A stretch of DNA of 64,000 bases from CSP1-4 sp963777975 (GCA_963777975.1 CAVZSO010000011.1:186001-250000), one strand, 5' to 3'; positions 1 to 8,169 are shown, counted from the first letter of the stretch. Notes: a model not told the origin generated them from the sequence alone. A program made the numbers and translations.

Positions 1-2
1 CG

Positions 3-278
3 ACGCGTGGTGTCGATTCACGCGAGATCGTGTCGGCCGTGGTCAGCGACATGGCTCAGGCGGGCTGGCGTGCCATCGGGGTCGACCTGCTCATCCGAGG
101 CACCCGGCCCCACCTGGGCGCCACGCGGCTCGGTGCCATGCGCGACGCCATCGCCGAGCTGCTCGGGACGTCGACGGAGGCGGTCGCGGTGCATGCGTCG
201 TCCGGCAACCTGGACGGACCGGACGGTGCCGGCCGGTCGATCTCCGCTCACGCCATCGTGCAGGTCGTGCGCTCGTGA
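3..278 (+). CDS. ispF: 2-C-methyl-D-erythritol 2,4-cyclodiphosphate synthase, C-terminal part
   Basis: IspF cyclises CDP-methylerythritol 2-phosphate in the MEP isoprenoid pathway. The gene enters from the left edge, so only about 91 C-terminal residues are seen. They follow the family pattern: GVDSRE at the start (family ADSRELL), a VD strand, then RPHL and R-x-AI-AELL. The usual metal-binding T-T-T-E signature near the end reads S-S-G-N here (about positions 196-207), so the conserved acidic residue is missing. The stop overlaps the GTG of cysS (GTGA). The ispF-cysS-rlmB order is common in Gram-positive-type genomes. Identity is good; full activity is less certain because of the altered motif. 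Confidence 0.8.
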   Translation, partial: TRGVDSREIVSAVVSDMAQAGWRAIGVDLLIRGTRPHLGATRLGAMRDAIAELLGTSTEAVAVHASSGNLDGPDGAGRSISAHAIVQVVRS

Positions 279-1694
279 CGCTGCGCTTCCGGAACACGCT
301 GGGCGGCGCGCTCGAAGCCTTCGAGCCGCTCGACCCGGGCAACGTCCGCATCTACAGTTGCGGGCCGACGGTCTATGCCCCGTCTCACGTCGGCAACTTC
401 CGGAGCTTCCTGTTCGCCGACGTCCTGCGCCGCTACCTCGCCTGGCGCGGCTACCCCGTGACCTGGGTCATGAACATCACCGACGTCGACGACAAGATCA
501 TCCGCGACGCGGCCGCCAAAGGCATCCCCATCGGCGAGCTGACCGCAGCGTTCGAGGCCGCCTTCCGCGACGATCTGCGCCGATTGCGGGTCATGACGCC
601 GGATGTCCTGCCGCGTGCGACGGAGCACATCGAGGCGATGGTCGAGCTCATCGAGACGCTCCTCGAGCGCGGCCATGCCTACCGGACCGAGGACGGCTCG
701 ATCTTCTTTCGCATCGCGAGCTGGCCCGCCTACGGCCGGTTGGCCCACGTCGATCCCGCCAGCCAGCGCGTCGGCGAACGCGTCGAAGCCGACGAGTACG
801 ACAAGGACGACGTGCGGGACTTCGCGCTCTGGAAGGCCGCCAAGCCCGGCGAGCCCAGCTGGCCGACACGCCTCGGCGACGGCCGGCCGGGCTGGCACAT
901 CGAGTGCTCGGCGATGAGCATGCGCTATCTCGGCCCGAGCTTCGACCTCCATACCGGCGGCATCGACCTCATCTTCCCGCACCACGAGGATGAGATCGCC
1001 CAGTCCGAGGCCGCCACGGGTCAGCCCTTCGTGCGCACCTGGCTCCACTGCGCGCATCTCCAGATGAGCGGCGAGAAGATGGCCAAGCGAACCGGCAACA
1101 TCGCCCGCCCGGCCGACATCTACGCCACCGGCGTGCCGGCACGTGCGCTCCGTTTCGCGCTCATCGCGGCGCACTACCGCGCATCGCTCGACTTCAGCGA
1201 GGCGTCGCTGGCGGCGGCCGCAGCGGCGGTCGAGCGACTCTCGACGCTGCTGGCCGCGTTGGACGCCTACGTCGAAGCGTCGCCCTGACGATCCCTCGCT
1301 CGATGCGCTGCTCGAGGAGACGCGTGCCCGGTTCACGGCCGGGCTCGACGACGACCTCAATGTGGCGCCGGCGCTGGCGGCGGTGTTCGACCTCGCCCGA
1401 GAGCTGAATCGGCGAATGGATTCGCGTGCCCTGTCCGGCGCCGACGCCGGTCGCGCCGCGGCCTTCGTGCGCGACCTGGACCGCGTCCTGGCCGTGGCGG
1501 AGGAGGATCTGGCAGACCTCGAGCCGGAGCTCGTGGAGCGACTCGAGGCACGAGCGGCCGCTCGAGCCGCGCGGGACTGGGCGCTGTCCGATCGTCTGCG
1601 CGACGAGCTCGCCGAGCGGGGCATCGCCGTCGAGGACACTCGCGATGGCCAGCGCTGGCGACGCCAGATGGTGGTCGACGGTGCCCGGCGGTAA
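275..1694 (+). CDS. cysS: Cysteinyl-tRNA synthetase (interrupted by a +1 frameshift)
   Basis: Class I synthetase that charges tRNA-Cys. The first frame (275-1288) carries the catalytic core: YSCGPTVY, the HIGH-type motif HVGN, MNITDVDDKI, the zinc-ligand strip WHIECSAM with HHEDE, and the KMSKS-type motif GEKMAKRTGN. It stops at TGA 1286-1288. The anticodon-binding part continues one base ahead to 1694 (SLDALLEETRARF through DTRDGQRWRR). Removing one C from CCC 1283-1285 joins the two parts into about 472 residues, the normal CysS length. The site reads CCC TGA C, so either a consensus error or +1 recoding is possible. GTG start overlaps the ispF stop. Confidence 0.9.
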
Positions 1695-1741
1695 GCCGCG
1701 GCCGGACCGACCCGAAGAACGGGATCGTCGTCGGAAAGCGA

Positions 1742-3364
1742 GTGGAGGGCACGGTCGACGCGGGCCGGGACCGGCTGATGGCAGCGGACCACGACCGTCA
1801 AGCGCGGGCTCGAGCGGCGGTCGGCCCGATGGGATACCGCCCACCGAACGTCGGCCCGACCGGGGACCGATCGAGTGGACCACGTTCTCGGGCGGCGCGA
1901 CCCCCCGATGGATCGTGGCCGGGAGACCGACCAGGTCGACGCCCACCGGGCGCTGACGACTCCGACGGCGGTTATCGACGTCACGACGCCGCGCAGCGAG
2001 CACCCGGCCCTGCGCGTCGGGATGCAGGATCGCCAGGACCGAGCGGCCACGACAGGCCGCGGCCGGGCCGGCCGTTGCGTCCCCACGATGCTCCCGGCCC
2101 GCGAGCCGACGGCCCGCCCCCGGCTGGTCGCCGAGCTTCGTCCAGCGAGCGCCCAGGCTGGTCCGGCGACCGTCCAGGTTGGCCCGGCGACCGTCCAGGG
2201 GATCGCCGGCCGCAGCCTCAACGACCACCGTTCGATCGCCCGGCTGCCGCCCGCGGGCGCTTCGATCGTCCGCTCGACGCTCGCCCCCCGGCCGGCCGAC
2301 CGCAGCGCGGTTCGCGCGGTGCGCCGCACGGGGAGGGTCCAGCGGCCATCGCGTTCCGTCCACGGGCCGCCGAACACGATGCCCTGCCCCGCCCGGTCGA
2401 CCCGCGGTCGCTGCTCGATGAGGGCGACGAGCTGGTGGCCGGCCGCCGGCCGGTCGAGGAGGCATTCGCGGCTCGACGCGAGTCCCGCCGGCTCCTCGTC
2501 GTGCCGACCCGGCGCTCGGCGCTCGACGCGCTGGTCCTGCACGCCACGACCCTGCGCATCCCCGTCGTCGAGGTCGAAGGCGGCACGTTGACCTCGCTGG
2601 CGGGTTTCGATGGACACCAGGGCGTGGCCCTCGTCGTCGCGCCGCGCCGGTGGGGCACGCTGGACGAGATCATCGTGCGGGCCCTCGATCGCGGTCAGCG
2701 ACCGTTCGTCCTGGCCCTCGACTCGCTCGAGGATCCGCACAACGTGGGAAGTCTCCTGCGCAGTGCCGAGGCCGCCGGGGTCCACGGGGTCATCTTCCCC
2801 ATCCGTCGCGCGGCGCCGATCACGCCATCCGCGGTCAAGGCGTCGGCAGGCGCGGTCGAGCACCTCGTCATGGTCCCGGTGGCGGATCTCCCGGGTGCCC
2901 TGGCCGACCTGCACGTCCGGGGCCTCCGGATCGTCGGCGCCGAGCAGTCCGCGACGCTGACCTATCGCGAAGCTGACCTGCGCGGACCACTCGTCATCGT
3001 GGTCGGCAGTGAAGGCCAGGGTATCGGGCCGGCCATCCGGCGGCGCCTCGACCTTGCCGTCCGCATCCCGATGCACGGTCGCATCGCGTCGCTCAATGCC
3101 GCCGTCGCCGGCTCGGTCCTGCTGCTCGAGGCGGCCGGCCAACGCGCCTCCGGCGCGCCTGCTCCGGTCGACGACCAGACCGTGCGGGACCGCGCGCGTG
3201 TCGAGCCAGAGGCCCGTTCAGAACGCGGGGTCGCGCCCGTGCCCGAAGCCACGTCGGAGGGCTCTGGCGCTTCCGAGCCCGATGCCGCCGAGGCCGCGAT
3301 CGAGGCCGAGCCCGACGCAGCCGAGGCCACGATCGAGGCCGAGCCCGACGGCATGCTGCCCTGA
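1742..3364 (+). CDS. rlmB: 23S rRNA 2'-O-methyltransferase of the SpoU/TrmH family, RlmB-type, with disordered extensions
   Basis: The catalytic half (about residues 220-470) has an RlmB substrate-binding domain beginning LVAGRRPVEEAF. It then has the three SPOUT motifs: DPHNVGSLLRSAEAAG, IVVGSEGQGI and IPMHGRIASLNAAVAGS. About 215 residues before this core are Gly/Pro/Arg/Asp-rich low complexity with repeated RPGW and GDRP units. The C-terminal tail repeats DAAEA-IEAEP. Total 540 residues, about twice a usual RlmB. The start is uncertain: GTG 1742 opens the frame and ATG 1778 is in frame, and neither has a convincing Shine-Dalgarno. Position beside cysS is typical. The exact modified nucleotide cannot be read from sequence. 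Confidence 0.85.
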   Translation: MEGTVDAGRDRLMAADHDRQARARAAVGPMGYRPPNVGPTGDRSSGPRSRAARPPDGSWPGDRPGRRPPGADDSDGGYRRHDAAQRAPGPARRDAGSPGPSGHDRPRPGRPLRPHDAPGPRADGPPPAGRRASSSERPGWSGDRPGWPGDRPGDRRPQPQRPPFDRPAAARGRFDRPLDARPPAGRPQRGSRGAPHGEGPAAIAFRPRAAEHDALPRPVDPRSLLDEGDELVAGRRPVEEAFAARRESRRLLVVPTRRSALDALVLHATTLRIPVVEVEGGTLTSLAGFDGHQGVALVVAPRRWGTLDEIIVRALDRGQRPFVLALDSLEDPHNVGSLLRSAEAAGVHGVIFPIRRAAPITPSAVKASAGAVEHLVMVPVADLPGALADLHVRGLRIVGAEQSATLTYREADLRGPLVIVVGSEGQGIGPAIRRRLDLAVRIPMHGRIASLNAAVAGSVLLLEAAGQRASGAPAPVDDQTVRDRARVEPEARSERGVAPVPEATSEGSGASEPDAAEAAIEAEPDAAEATIEAEPDGMLP

Positions 3365-3392
3365 GGCGGGGTCGTCCGGGCCGCCGTGTGCA

Positions 3393-3422
3393 TTGCGCCT
3401 TCGCGGGGCCGTGCTGTAAACT
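3393..3422 (+). promoter_or_regulatory. Sigma-70-type promoter for the tRNA-tuf operon
   Basis: TTGCGC (3393-3398), an 18-base spacer and TAAACT (3417-3422), ending 10 bases before the first tRNA. It is placed where a promoter is expected for tRNA-Thr, tRNA-Tyr, tRNA-Thr and tuf. Inferred from motif match and spacing only. Confidence 0.55.
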
Positions 3423-3432
3423 CCCCGTTCGC

Positions 3433-3508
3433 GCCGACGTAGCTCAATTGGTAGAGCAGCGGTTTTGTAAACCGCCGGTTCCGGGTTCGAGTCCCGTCGT
3501 CGGCTCCA
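3433..3508 (+). tRNA. tRNA-Thr (anticodon TGT)
   Basis: Acceptor GCCGACG pairs with CGTCGGC and CCA is encoded. The D arm is GCTC/GAGC. The anticodon stem GCGGT/ACCGC closes loop TTTGTAA, giving anticodon TGT (reads ACA). The T loop is TTCGAGT with a four-pair T stem plus one mismatch. First of three tRNAs ahead of tuf. Confidence 0.95.
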
Positions 3509-3580
3509 AGTGAAGAGCTCGCCCGTTCCGTCTCTCTTCACCGCTCGGCGACCCGTCGTCGAGGAACGTGGCGAAACCCT

Positions 3581-3665
3581 GGGTAGGTTGAGCAGGTGGT
3601 GAGCTCCGCTGACTGTAGATCAGCCGTCTTCGACTGTGGGGGTTCGATTCCCTCCCTGCCCACCA
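3581..3665 (+). tRNA. tRNA-Tyr (anticodon GTA)
   Basis: Class II tRNA with a long variable arm. Acceptor GGGTAGG pairs with CCTGCCC (one G-T pair). The anticodon stem GCTGA/TCAGC closes loop CTGTAGA, giving GTA. T loop TTCGATT. Encoded CCA at 3663-3665. Confidence 0.95.
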
Positions 3666-3700
3666 ACATCCCTCTGGTGTGAGAACCTTTCCTCACCCCG

Positions 3701-3776
<76 letters not shown>

Positions 3777-3816
3777 GCCCCCATCCCGCGGCCGTGCCGC
3801 ACCTGTAGGAGTCGAT

Positions 3817-5034
3817 AGCGCACGCGATGGCCAAGAAGAAGTTCGAGCGCACCAAGCCCCACGTCAACATCGGCACCATCGGTCACATCGACCATGGCAA
3901 GACGTCGCTCACGGCGGCCATCACCAAGTACCTCGCCCTGAAGGGCGGGGCGGAGTACCGCGCCTTCGACTCCATCGACAATGCGCCCGAGGAGCGCGAG
4001 CGGGGCATCACCATCGCCATCGCCCACGTCGAGTACGAGACCGGTGCCCGCCACTACGCGCACGTCGACTGCCCCGGGCACGCCGACTACATCAAGAACA
4101 TGATCACCGGCGCCGCCCAGATGGACGGCGCCATCCTCGTCGTCGCCGCGACCGATGGCCCGATGCCCCAGACGCGCGAGCACATCCTGCTCGCCCGCCA
4201 GGTCGAGGTGCCCTACATCGTCGTCTTCCTCAACAAGGTCGACATGGTCGACGATGAGGAGCTGCTCGAGCTCGTCGAGCTCGAGGTCCGCGAGCTGTTG
4301 AGCAAGTACAACTTCCCGGGCGACGACCTGCCCGTCGTGCGCGGCAGCGCCCTGAAGGCGCTCGAGGCGGGCGACGACGTGAACGATCCCGCCTACGCGC
4401 CCATCCAGGCCCTGATGGACGCCGTCGACTCCTACATCCCGACCCCCGAGCGGGCCATCGACAAGCCCTTCCTGATGCCCGTCGAGGACGTCTTCGGCAT
4501 CAAGGGCCGGGGCACGGTCGCCACCGGGCGCGTCGAGCGCGGCATCGTGAAGGTCGGCGAAGAGGTCGAGATCATCGGCGTCAAGGCCACCCGCAAGGTC
4601 GTCGTGACCGGCGTCGAGATGTTCAAGAAGCTGCTCGACGAGGGCCGCGCCGGCGACAACATCGGCTGCCTCCTGCGGGGCATCGAGCGCGAGGAGATCG
4701 AGCGCGGCCAGGTCATGGCCAAGGCCGGCTCCATCAAGCCGCACACGAAGTTCAGCGCCCAGGTCTACGTCCTGTCCAAGGAAGAGGGTGGCCGCCACAC
4801 GCCCTTCTACAACGGCTACCGGCCGCAGTTCTACCTGCGCACGACCGACGTCACGGGGTCCATCGGCCTGCCCGAGAACACCGAGATGGTGATGCCCGGC
4901 GACAACGTCGAGATGACCGTCGAGCTGATCACCCCCATCGCCCTCGAGACCGGCCAGCGCTTCGCCATCCGCGAAGGCGGCCACACCGTCGGCGCCGGCG
5001 CCATCACGAGCATCCAGGAGTAGCCGTGGCGAAG
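3817..5034 (+). repeat. tuf direct repeat, copy 1
   Basis: This 1,218-base stretch recurs in the same orientation at 20277-21494. By eye I count five substitutions, all silent. The identity runs 10 bases upstream of the ATG and 11 bases past the stop, into the shared GTGGCGAAG start of the next gene. The pattern points to recent gene conversion or a recent duplication. Confidence 0.9.
3827..5023 (+). CDS. tuf: Elongation factor Tu, copy 1
   Basis: GTPase that carries aminoacyl-tRNA to the ribosome. Walker A GHIDHGKTSLTAAI (about residue 18), switch I ERERGITI, DCPGHADY (G3), NKVD (G4) and the GSALKALE region (G5) are all present. The beta-barrel domains 2 and 3 follow to GAGAITSIQE. 398 residues, full length. 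The protein appears identical to that of the second copy at 20287. It follows three tRNAs, probably in one transcript, and is followed within 2 bases by rpmG. Confidence 0.98.
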   Translation: MAKKKFERTKPHVNIGTIGHIDHGKTSLTAAITKYLALKGGAEYRAFDSIDNAPEERERGITIAIAHVEYETGARHYAHVDCPGHADYIKNMITGAAQMDGAILVVAATDGPMPQTREHILLARQVEVPYIVVFLNKVDMVDDEELLELVELEVRELLSKYNFPGDDLPVVRGSALKALEAGDDVNDPAYAPIQALMDAVDSYIPTPERAIDKPFLMPVEDVFGIKGRGTVATGRVERGIVKVGEEVEIIGVKATRKVVVTGVEMFKKLLDEGRAGDNIGCLLRGIEREEIERGQVMAKAGSIKPHTKFSAQVYVLSKEEGGRHTPFYNGYRPQFYLRTTDVTGSIGLPENTEMVMPGDNVEMTVELITPIALETGQRFAIREGGHTVGAGAITSIQE

Positions 5035-5190
5035 GCCGAGAACCGTCCCGTCATCCTGCTCGCCTGCACCGAGTGCAAGGAGCGGACGTACGCGACGGAG
5101 AAGAACAAGAAGAACGATCCCTCGCGGCTCGAGCTTCGGAGATACTGCCCGCGCTGCCGTCGTCATACACTGCACCGTGAGGCGAAGTAG
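5026..5190 (+). CDS. rpmG: 50S ribosomal protein L33
   Basis: A 54-residue protein with two Cys pairs (CTEC and CPRC), the zinc-ribbon form of L33, and the family pattern RPVILLACTECKERTY then KNKKNDPSRLEL. GTG start two bases after the tuf stop. The rpmG-tRNA-Trp-secE-nusG order is widespread. Small but unambiguous. Confidence 0.95.
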   Translation: MAKAENRPVILLACTECKERTYATEKNKKNDPSRLELRRYCPRCRRHTLHREAK

Positions 5191-5201
5191 CCGGCGAACG
5201 T

Positions 5202-5277
5202 AGGCGCGTAGCTCAATTGGCAGAGCTCTGGTCTCCAAAACCAGTGGTTGTCGGTTCGAGTCCGGCCGCGCCTGCCA
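5202..5277 (+). tRNA. tRNA-Trp (anticodon CCA)
   Basis: Acceptor AGGCGCG pairs with CGCGCCT. The anticodon stem CTGGT/ACCAG closes loop CTCCAAA, giving CCA. T stem GTCGG/CCGGC with loop TTCGAGT. Discriminator G and encoded CCA. It lies between rpmG and secE. Confidence 0.96.
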
Positions 5278-5316
5278 CCACCACCTGACCGTACCGACAA
5301 GGAAGAAGCATCCATC

Positions 5317-5505
5317 GTGACGCGACTGCGCCGCTACATCGCGGAGTCTTGGTCCGAGCTGAAGAAGGTCACCTGGCCGACCCGGATCCAGGTCCGCAAC
5401 CTGACCGTGCTGGTCTTCCTGATCAGCGCGATCATCGGCGTCTTCATCGCGGCCGTCGACTTCGTCTTCTTCCAGATCATCGCGCGACTGACGGAGCTGG
5501 TGTGA
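5317..5505 (+). CDS. secE: Protein translocase subunit SecE
   Basis: Small membrane subunit that clamps SecY in the Sec translocon. 62 residues with the conserved amphipathic stretch SWSELKKVTWPTR, followed by a single membrane helix (about residues 29-52). I chose GTG 5317 because an AAGGAAGAA site precedes it; frames starting earlier run into the tRNA. The stop overlaps the nusG start (TGATG). Confidence 0.95.
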   Translation: MTRLRRYIAESWSELKKVTWPTRIQVRNLTVLVFLISAIIGVFIAAVDFVFFQIIARLTELV

Positions 5506-6077
5506 TGGACACGACCGAGGCGACCCAGGCGCCGACCCAGAAGCACTGGTACGTGATCCACACCTATTCCGGCTACGAGAAGAAGGTCAAGGCCAACCTC
5601 GAGCATCGCATCGAGTCGATGGGCATGGACGACAAGATCTTCCAGGTCCTGGTGCCCGAGGAGGACGAGGTCGAGATCCGCGGCGGCCAGCGCGTGACCG
5701 TCCAGAAGAAGGTCTATCCAGGCTACGTGCTGGTCGAGATGATCCTCGACCCCGACTCCTGGTTCGTCGTCCGCAACACGCCCGGCGTGACCAGCTTCGT
5801 CGGCGGCGCCAACATCCCGGGCGTTCGCAACGAGCCCATCCCGCTCGATGAGACGGAGGTCAAGCAGATCCTCCGGCAGATGGGCGTCGAAGCGCCCAAG
5901 TTCCGGGTCGCCTTCTCCAAGGGCCAGAGCGTGCGCGTCACGGACGGCCCCTTCGCCGAGTTCATCGGCACCGTCGACGAGGTCAACCCGGAGCGCAACA
6001 AGGTCAAGGTGCTCGTCAGCATCTTCGGCCGTGAGACGCCCGTCGAGCTCGACTTCCTCCAGGTCGAGAAGCTCTAG
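5505..6077 (+). CDS. nusG: Transcription termination/antitermination factor NusG
   Basis: 190 residues. NGN domain from WYVIHTYSGYEKKV to the start of the linker, including VYPGYVLVEM and NTPGVTSFVG. A C-terminal KOW domain follows (GQSVRVTDGPFAEFIGTVDEV). It binds RNA polymerase and links it to Rho or the ribosome. Directly overlaps secE and precedes rplK, the standard arrangement. Confidence 0.97.
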   Translation: MDTTEATQAPTQKHWYVIHTYSGYEKKVKANLEHRIESMGMDDKIFQVLVPEEDEVEIRGGQRVTVQKKVYPGYVLVEMILDPDSWFVVRNTPGVTSFVGGANIPGVRNEPIPLDETEVKQILRQMGVEAPKFRVAFSKGQSVRVTDGPFAEFIGTVDEVNPERNKVKVLVSIFGRETPVELDFLQVEKL

Positions 6078-6101
6078 GGCGAGAAGAGGACACCGACCAC
6101 C

Positions 6102-6527
6102 GTGGCCAAGAAGATCCGCAACGTCCTGACCATCCAGCTGCCCGCTGGCAAGGCGACGCCGGCGCCGCCGGTCGGCACCGTGCTTGGCCCGACCGGCATC
6201 AACATCGTCGAGTTCTGCAAGACGTACAACGAGAAGACGGCCGCCCAGACCGGCCAGATCATCCCCGCCCAGCTGACGATCTACGAGGATCGCAGCTTCA
6301 CCTTCATCCTCAAGACGCCGCCGGCGGCGGACCTCCTGCGCAAGGCGGCCGGCGTCGAGAAGGGCTCGTCGACCGCTGGCCGAGAGACGGTCGGCCGGGT
6401 GACCCCCGACCAGGTCCGTGAGATCGCCCAGATCAAGATGGCCGACCTCAATGCGGCCGACCTCGAGTCCGCCTCACGGATCATCGAGGGCACCGCCCGT
6501 TCGATGGGCATCGAGGTCGTCGCCTAG
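6102..6527 (+). CDS. rplK: 50S ribosomal protein L11
   Basis: 141 residues with the Pro-rich N-terminal segment (GKATPAPPVGTVLGPTGIN), the FCKTYNEKT segment, and the C-terminal rRNA-binding domain ending RSMGIEVVA. Part of the GTPase-associated stalk base. GTG start. The 133 bases after it, before rplA, hold imperfect GC-rich inverted repeats (about 6540-6570) but no clear L1 operator that I can recognise. Confidence 0.97.
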   Translation: MAKKIRNVLTIQLPAGKATPAPPVGTVLGPTGINIVEFCKTYNEKTAAQTGQIIPAQLTIYEDRSFTFILKTPPAADLLRKAAGVEKGSSTAGRETVGRVTPDQVREIAQIKMADLNAADLESASRIIEGTARSMGIEVVA

Positions 6528-6660
6528 GCCACGATCGCCATGGTGCGCGCGACCCGGCGTCGCGCACCACGATCCCGGCCCTGAGGCCGGACCGGGGCGT
6601 CTACCCCGCGCCGAAGAGGGGAGGCCGGCAGCGCCGGCCGCTGAGAGGAGCACCGACCCG

Positions 6661-7365
6661 ATGCCGAAGCACGGCAAGACGTACACCGAGGTGGCCACGC
6701 TCGTCGAGCGCGATCGCCTCTACCCACCCGACGAAGCCGCCGACCTGCTCAAGCAGACGAGCAAGGTCGGCTTCGACGCCTCCCTCGAGGCCCACATCCG
6801 GCTCGGCGTCGACCCGCGACACGCCGACCAGATGGTGCGCGGCACGGTCATCCTGCCGCACGGCACGGGCAAGATCGTCCGCGTCGTCGTCTTCGCCCAG
6901 GGCGAGAAGGCCCAGGAAGCCTTGCGCGGCGGCGCCGACGAGGTCGGAGGCGAGGACCTGGTCAAGAAGATCGAGGCCGGCTGGACCGACTTCGACGTCG
7001 CCTTGGCCACGCCCGACACGATGGGCATGGTCGGTCGCCTGGGCAAGATCCTCGGTCGCAAGGGCCTGATGCCCAATCCCAAGTCGGGCACCATCACGTT
7101 CGACATCGAGCGCGCCATGCGCGAGGTCAAGGGTGGTCGCGTCGAGTTCAAGGTCGACAAAGGTGGCATCATCCACGTGCCGTTCGGCAAGGTCAGCTTC
7201 GAGGCCGCGCAGATCGTCGACAACCTGGCGGCGCTCGTGGATGCCGTCAGTCGCGCTCGCCCCAGCGCGGTCAAGGGGCACTATTTCAAGAGCCTGACGG
7301 TGGCTTCGACGATGGGCCCGGGCATCCGCGTGGACGTCCCGGCCATCCTCGCCAAGGCCGCCTGA
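6661..7365 (+). CDS. rplA: 50S ribosomal protein L1
   Basis: 234 residues. Signature regions include GTVILPHGTGK, the glycine-rich LGRKGLMPNPKSGT, and VEFKVDKGGIIHVPFGK. It forms the mobile L1 stalk near the E site and usually represses its own operon. ATG follows GAGAGGAGCACC. Separated from rplJ by a 273-base leader. Confidence 0.97.
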   Translation: MPKHGKTYTEVATLVERDRLYPPDEAADLLKQTSKVGFDASLEAHIRLGVDPRHADQMVRGTVILPHGTGKIVRVVVFAQGEKAQEALRGGADEVGGEDLVKKIEAGWTDFDVALATPDTMGMVGRLGKILGRKGLMPNPKSGTITFDIERAMREVKGGRVEFKVDKGGIIHVPFGKVSFEAAQIVDNLAALVDAVSRARPSAVKGHYFKSLTVASTMGPGIRVDVPAILAKAA

Positions 7366-7430
7366 GAGCGGGCCGGCGCAGGCCGGCCCCGGTGCCGCGG
7401 AGACGCTTCACCGGTCATCGAAGCAGATCG

Positions 7431-7530
7431 TTCCGCCAAAGACAGCGTGCGTCCCCGACGGGACTTGATGCGTCGGTCGGGCCCGTCCACACGATGGGTG
7501 TTGACGATGGGCACGCCGAGGCAGGATCGG
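7431..7530 (+). promoter_or_regulatory. L10 leader (ribosomal protein L10-L12 autoregulatory RNA)
   Basis: In the 273-base gap before rplJ I see the two conserved halves of the L10 leader. AAAGACAG lies at 7438-7445 and GCCGAGG at 7515-7521. GCGTGC (7445-7450) pairs perfectly with GCACGC (7511-7516), and GCC (7435-7437) pairs with GGC (7520-7522). This leaves the asymmetric AAAGACA/CGA internal loop expected for the L10(L12)4 site. Family knowledge: binding of the L10-L12 complex represses rplJL. A second hairpin (CCCTGTG/CACAGGG, about 7575-7606) lies between it and rplJ and may be the regulatory output. Confidence 0.8.
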
Positions 7531-7638
7531 ACGTCACGGGTCTCCCGTGGTGCTGCAGCCGCAGCCGTCCGGCATCCCTGTGCGGAACATCGTCACAGGG
7601 GTGTCCGGCTCGCCGGCGCCACCACGAAAGGAGGCAGC

Positions 7639-8169
7639 ATGCCCACGGATGCCAAGCGCGCGACCGTGGCCGAACTGACCACGCTCCTTCAAGCCAGCCC
7701 GTCGTCCATCGTGGCCGACTACCGCGGCCTGAAGGTGTCCGAGATCGGCGCCGTGCGTCGATCGCTGCGTGAGAAGGGGATCCACTACCACGTCGTCAAG
7801 AATCGGCTGGCCAAGATCGCCGCCGACCAGGCCGGCGTGACCGAGCTGTCGGGACTCCTCGAGGGCCCGACCGCCATCGCCGTCGGCATCGACGACGAGT
7901 CCCAGCTGGCCAAGGCCTTCCTCGACGCCGTCCGACCCTACAAGGTCGTCGTCGTCCGGGGCGGCGTCATCCGAGGACGTCGCATCGAGGCCAGCGACGT
8001 GACCCGCCTCGCCGAGCTGCCCAGCCGCGAGGTCCTCCTCGCCCAGCTGGCCGGCGCCATCGCCAGCCCGTTGAGCACCATGGCCGGCCTGCTCGTGGCC
8101 CCCATCCGCAACCTCGGCGGCGGCCTCGCCCAGCTCGCCGAGCAGAAGGGCGGTTCGGCCGGCGCCTGA
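7639..8169 (+). CDS. rplJ: 50S ribosomal protein L10
   Basis: 176 residues: VADYRGLKVSEI near the N-terminus, then YHVVKNRLAKIA, LLEGPTAIAVG, and a C-terminal helix that binds L12 dimers. ATG is preceded by AAAGGAGG with good spacing. The leader RNA upstream predicts autoregulation by L10-L12. Confidence 0.97.
   Translation: MPTDAKRATVAELTTLLQASPSSIVADYRGLKVSEIGAVRRSLREKGIHYHVVKNRLAKIAADQAGVTELSGLLEGPTAIAVGIDDESQLAKAFLDAVRPYKVVVVRGGVIRGRRIEASDVTRLAELPSREVLLAQLAGAIASPLSTMAGLLVAPIRNLGGGLAQLAEQKGGSAGA

Noticed and set aside
248..3142. Long minus-strand frame opposite cysS and rlmB
   Set aside because: Same GC-bias shadow. It also crosses the cysS break without change, which says nothing about coding.
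6528..6660. L1 operator between rplK and rplA
   Set aside because: GC-rich inverted repeats are present, but they do not show the 23S rRNA-like L1 site that I could recognise.
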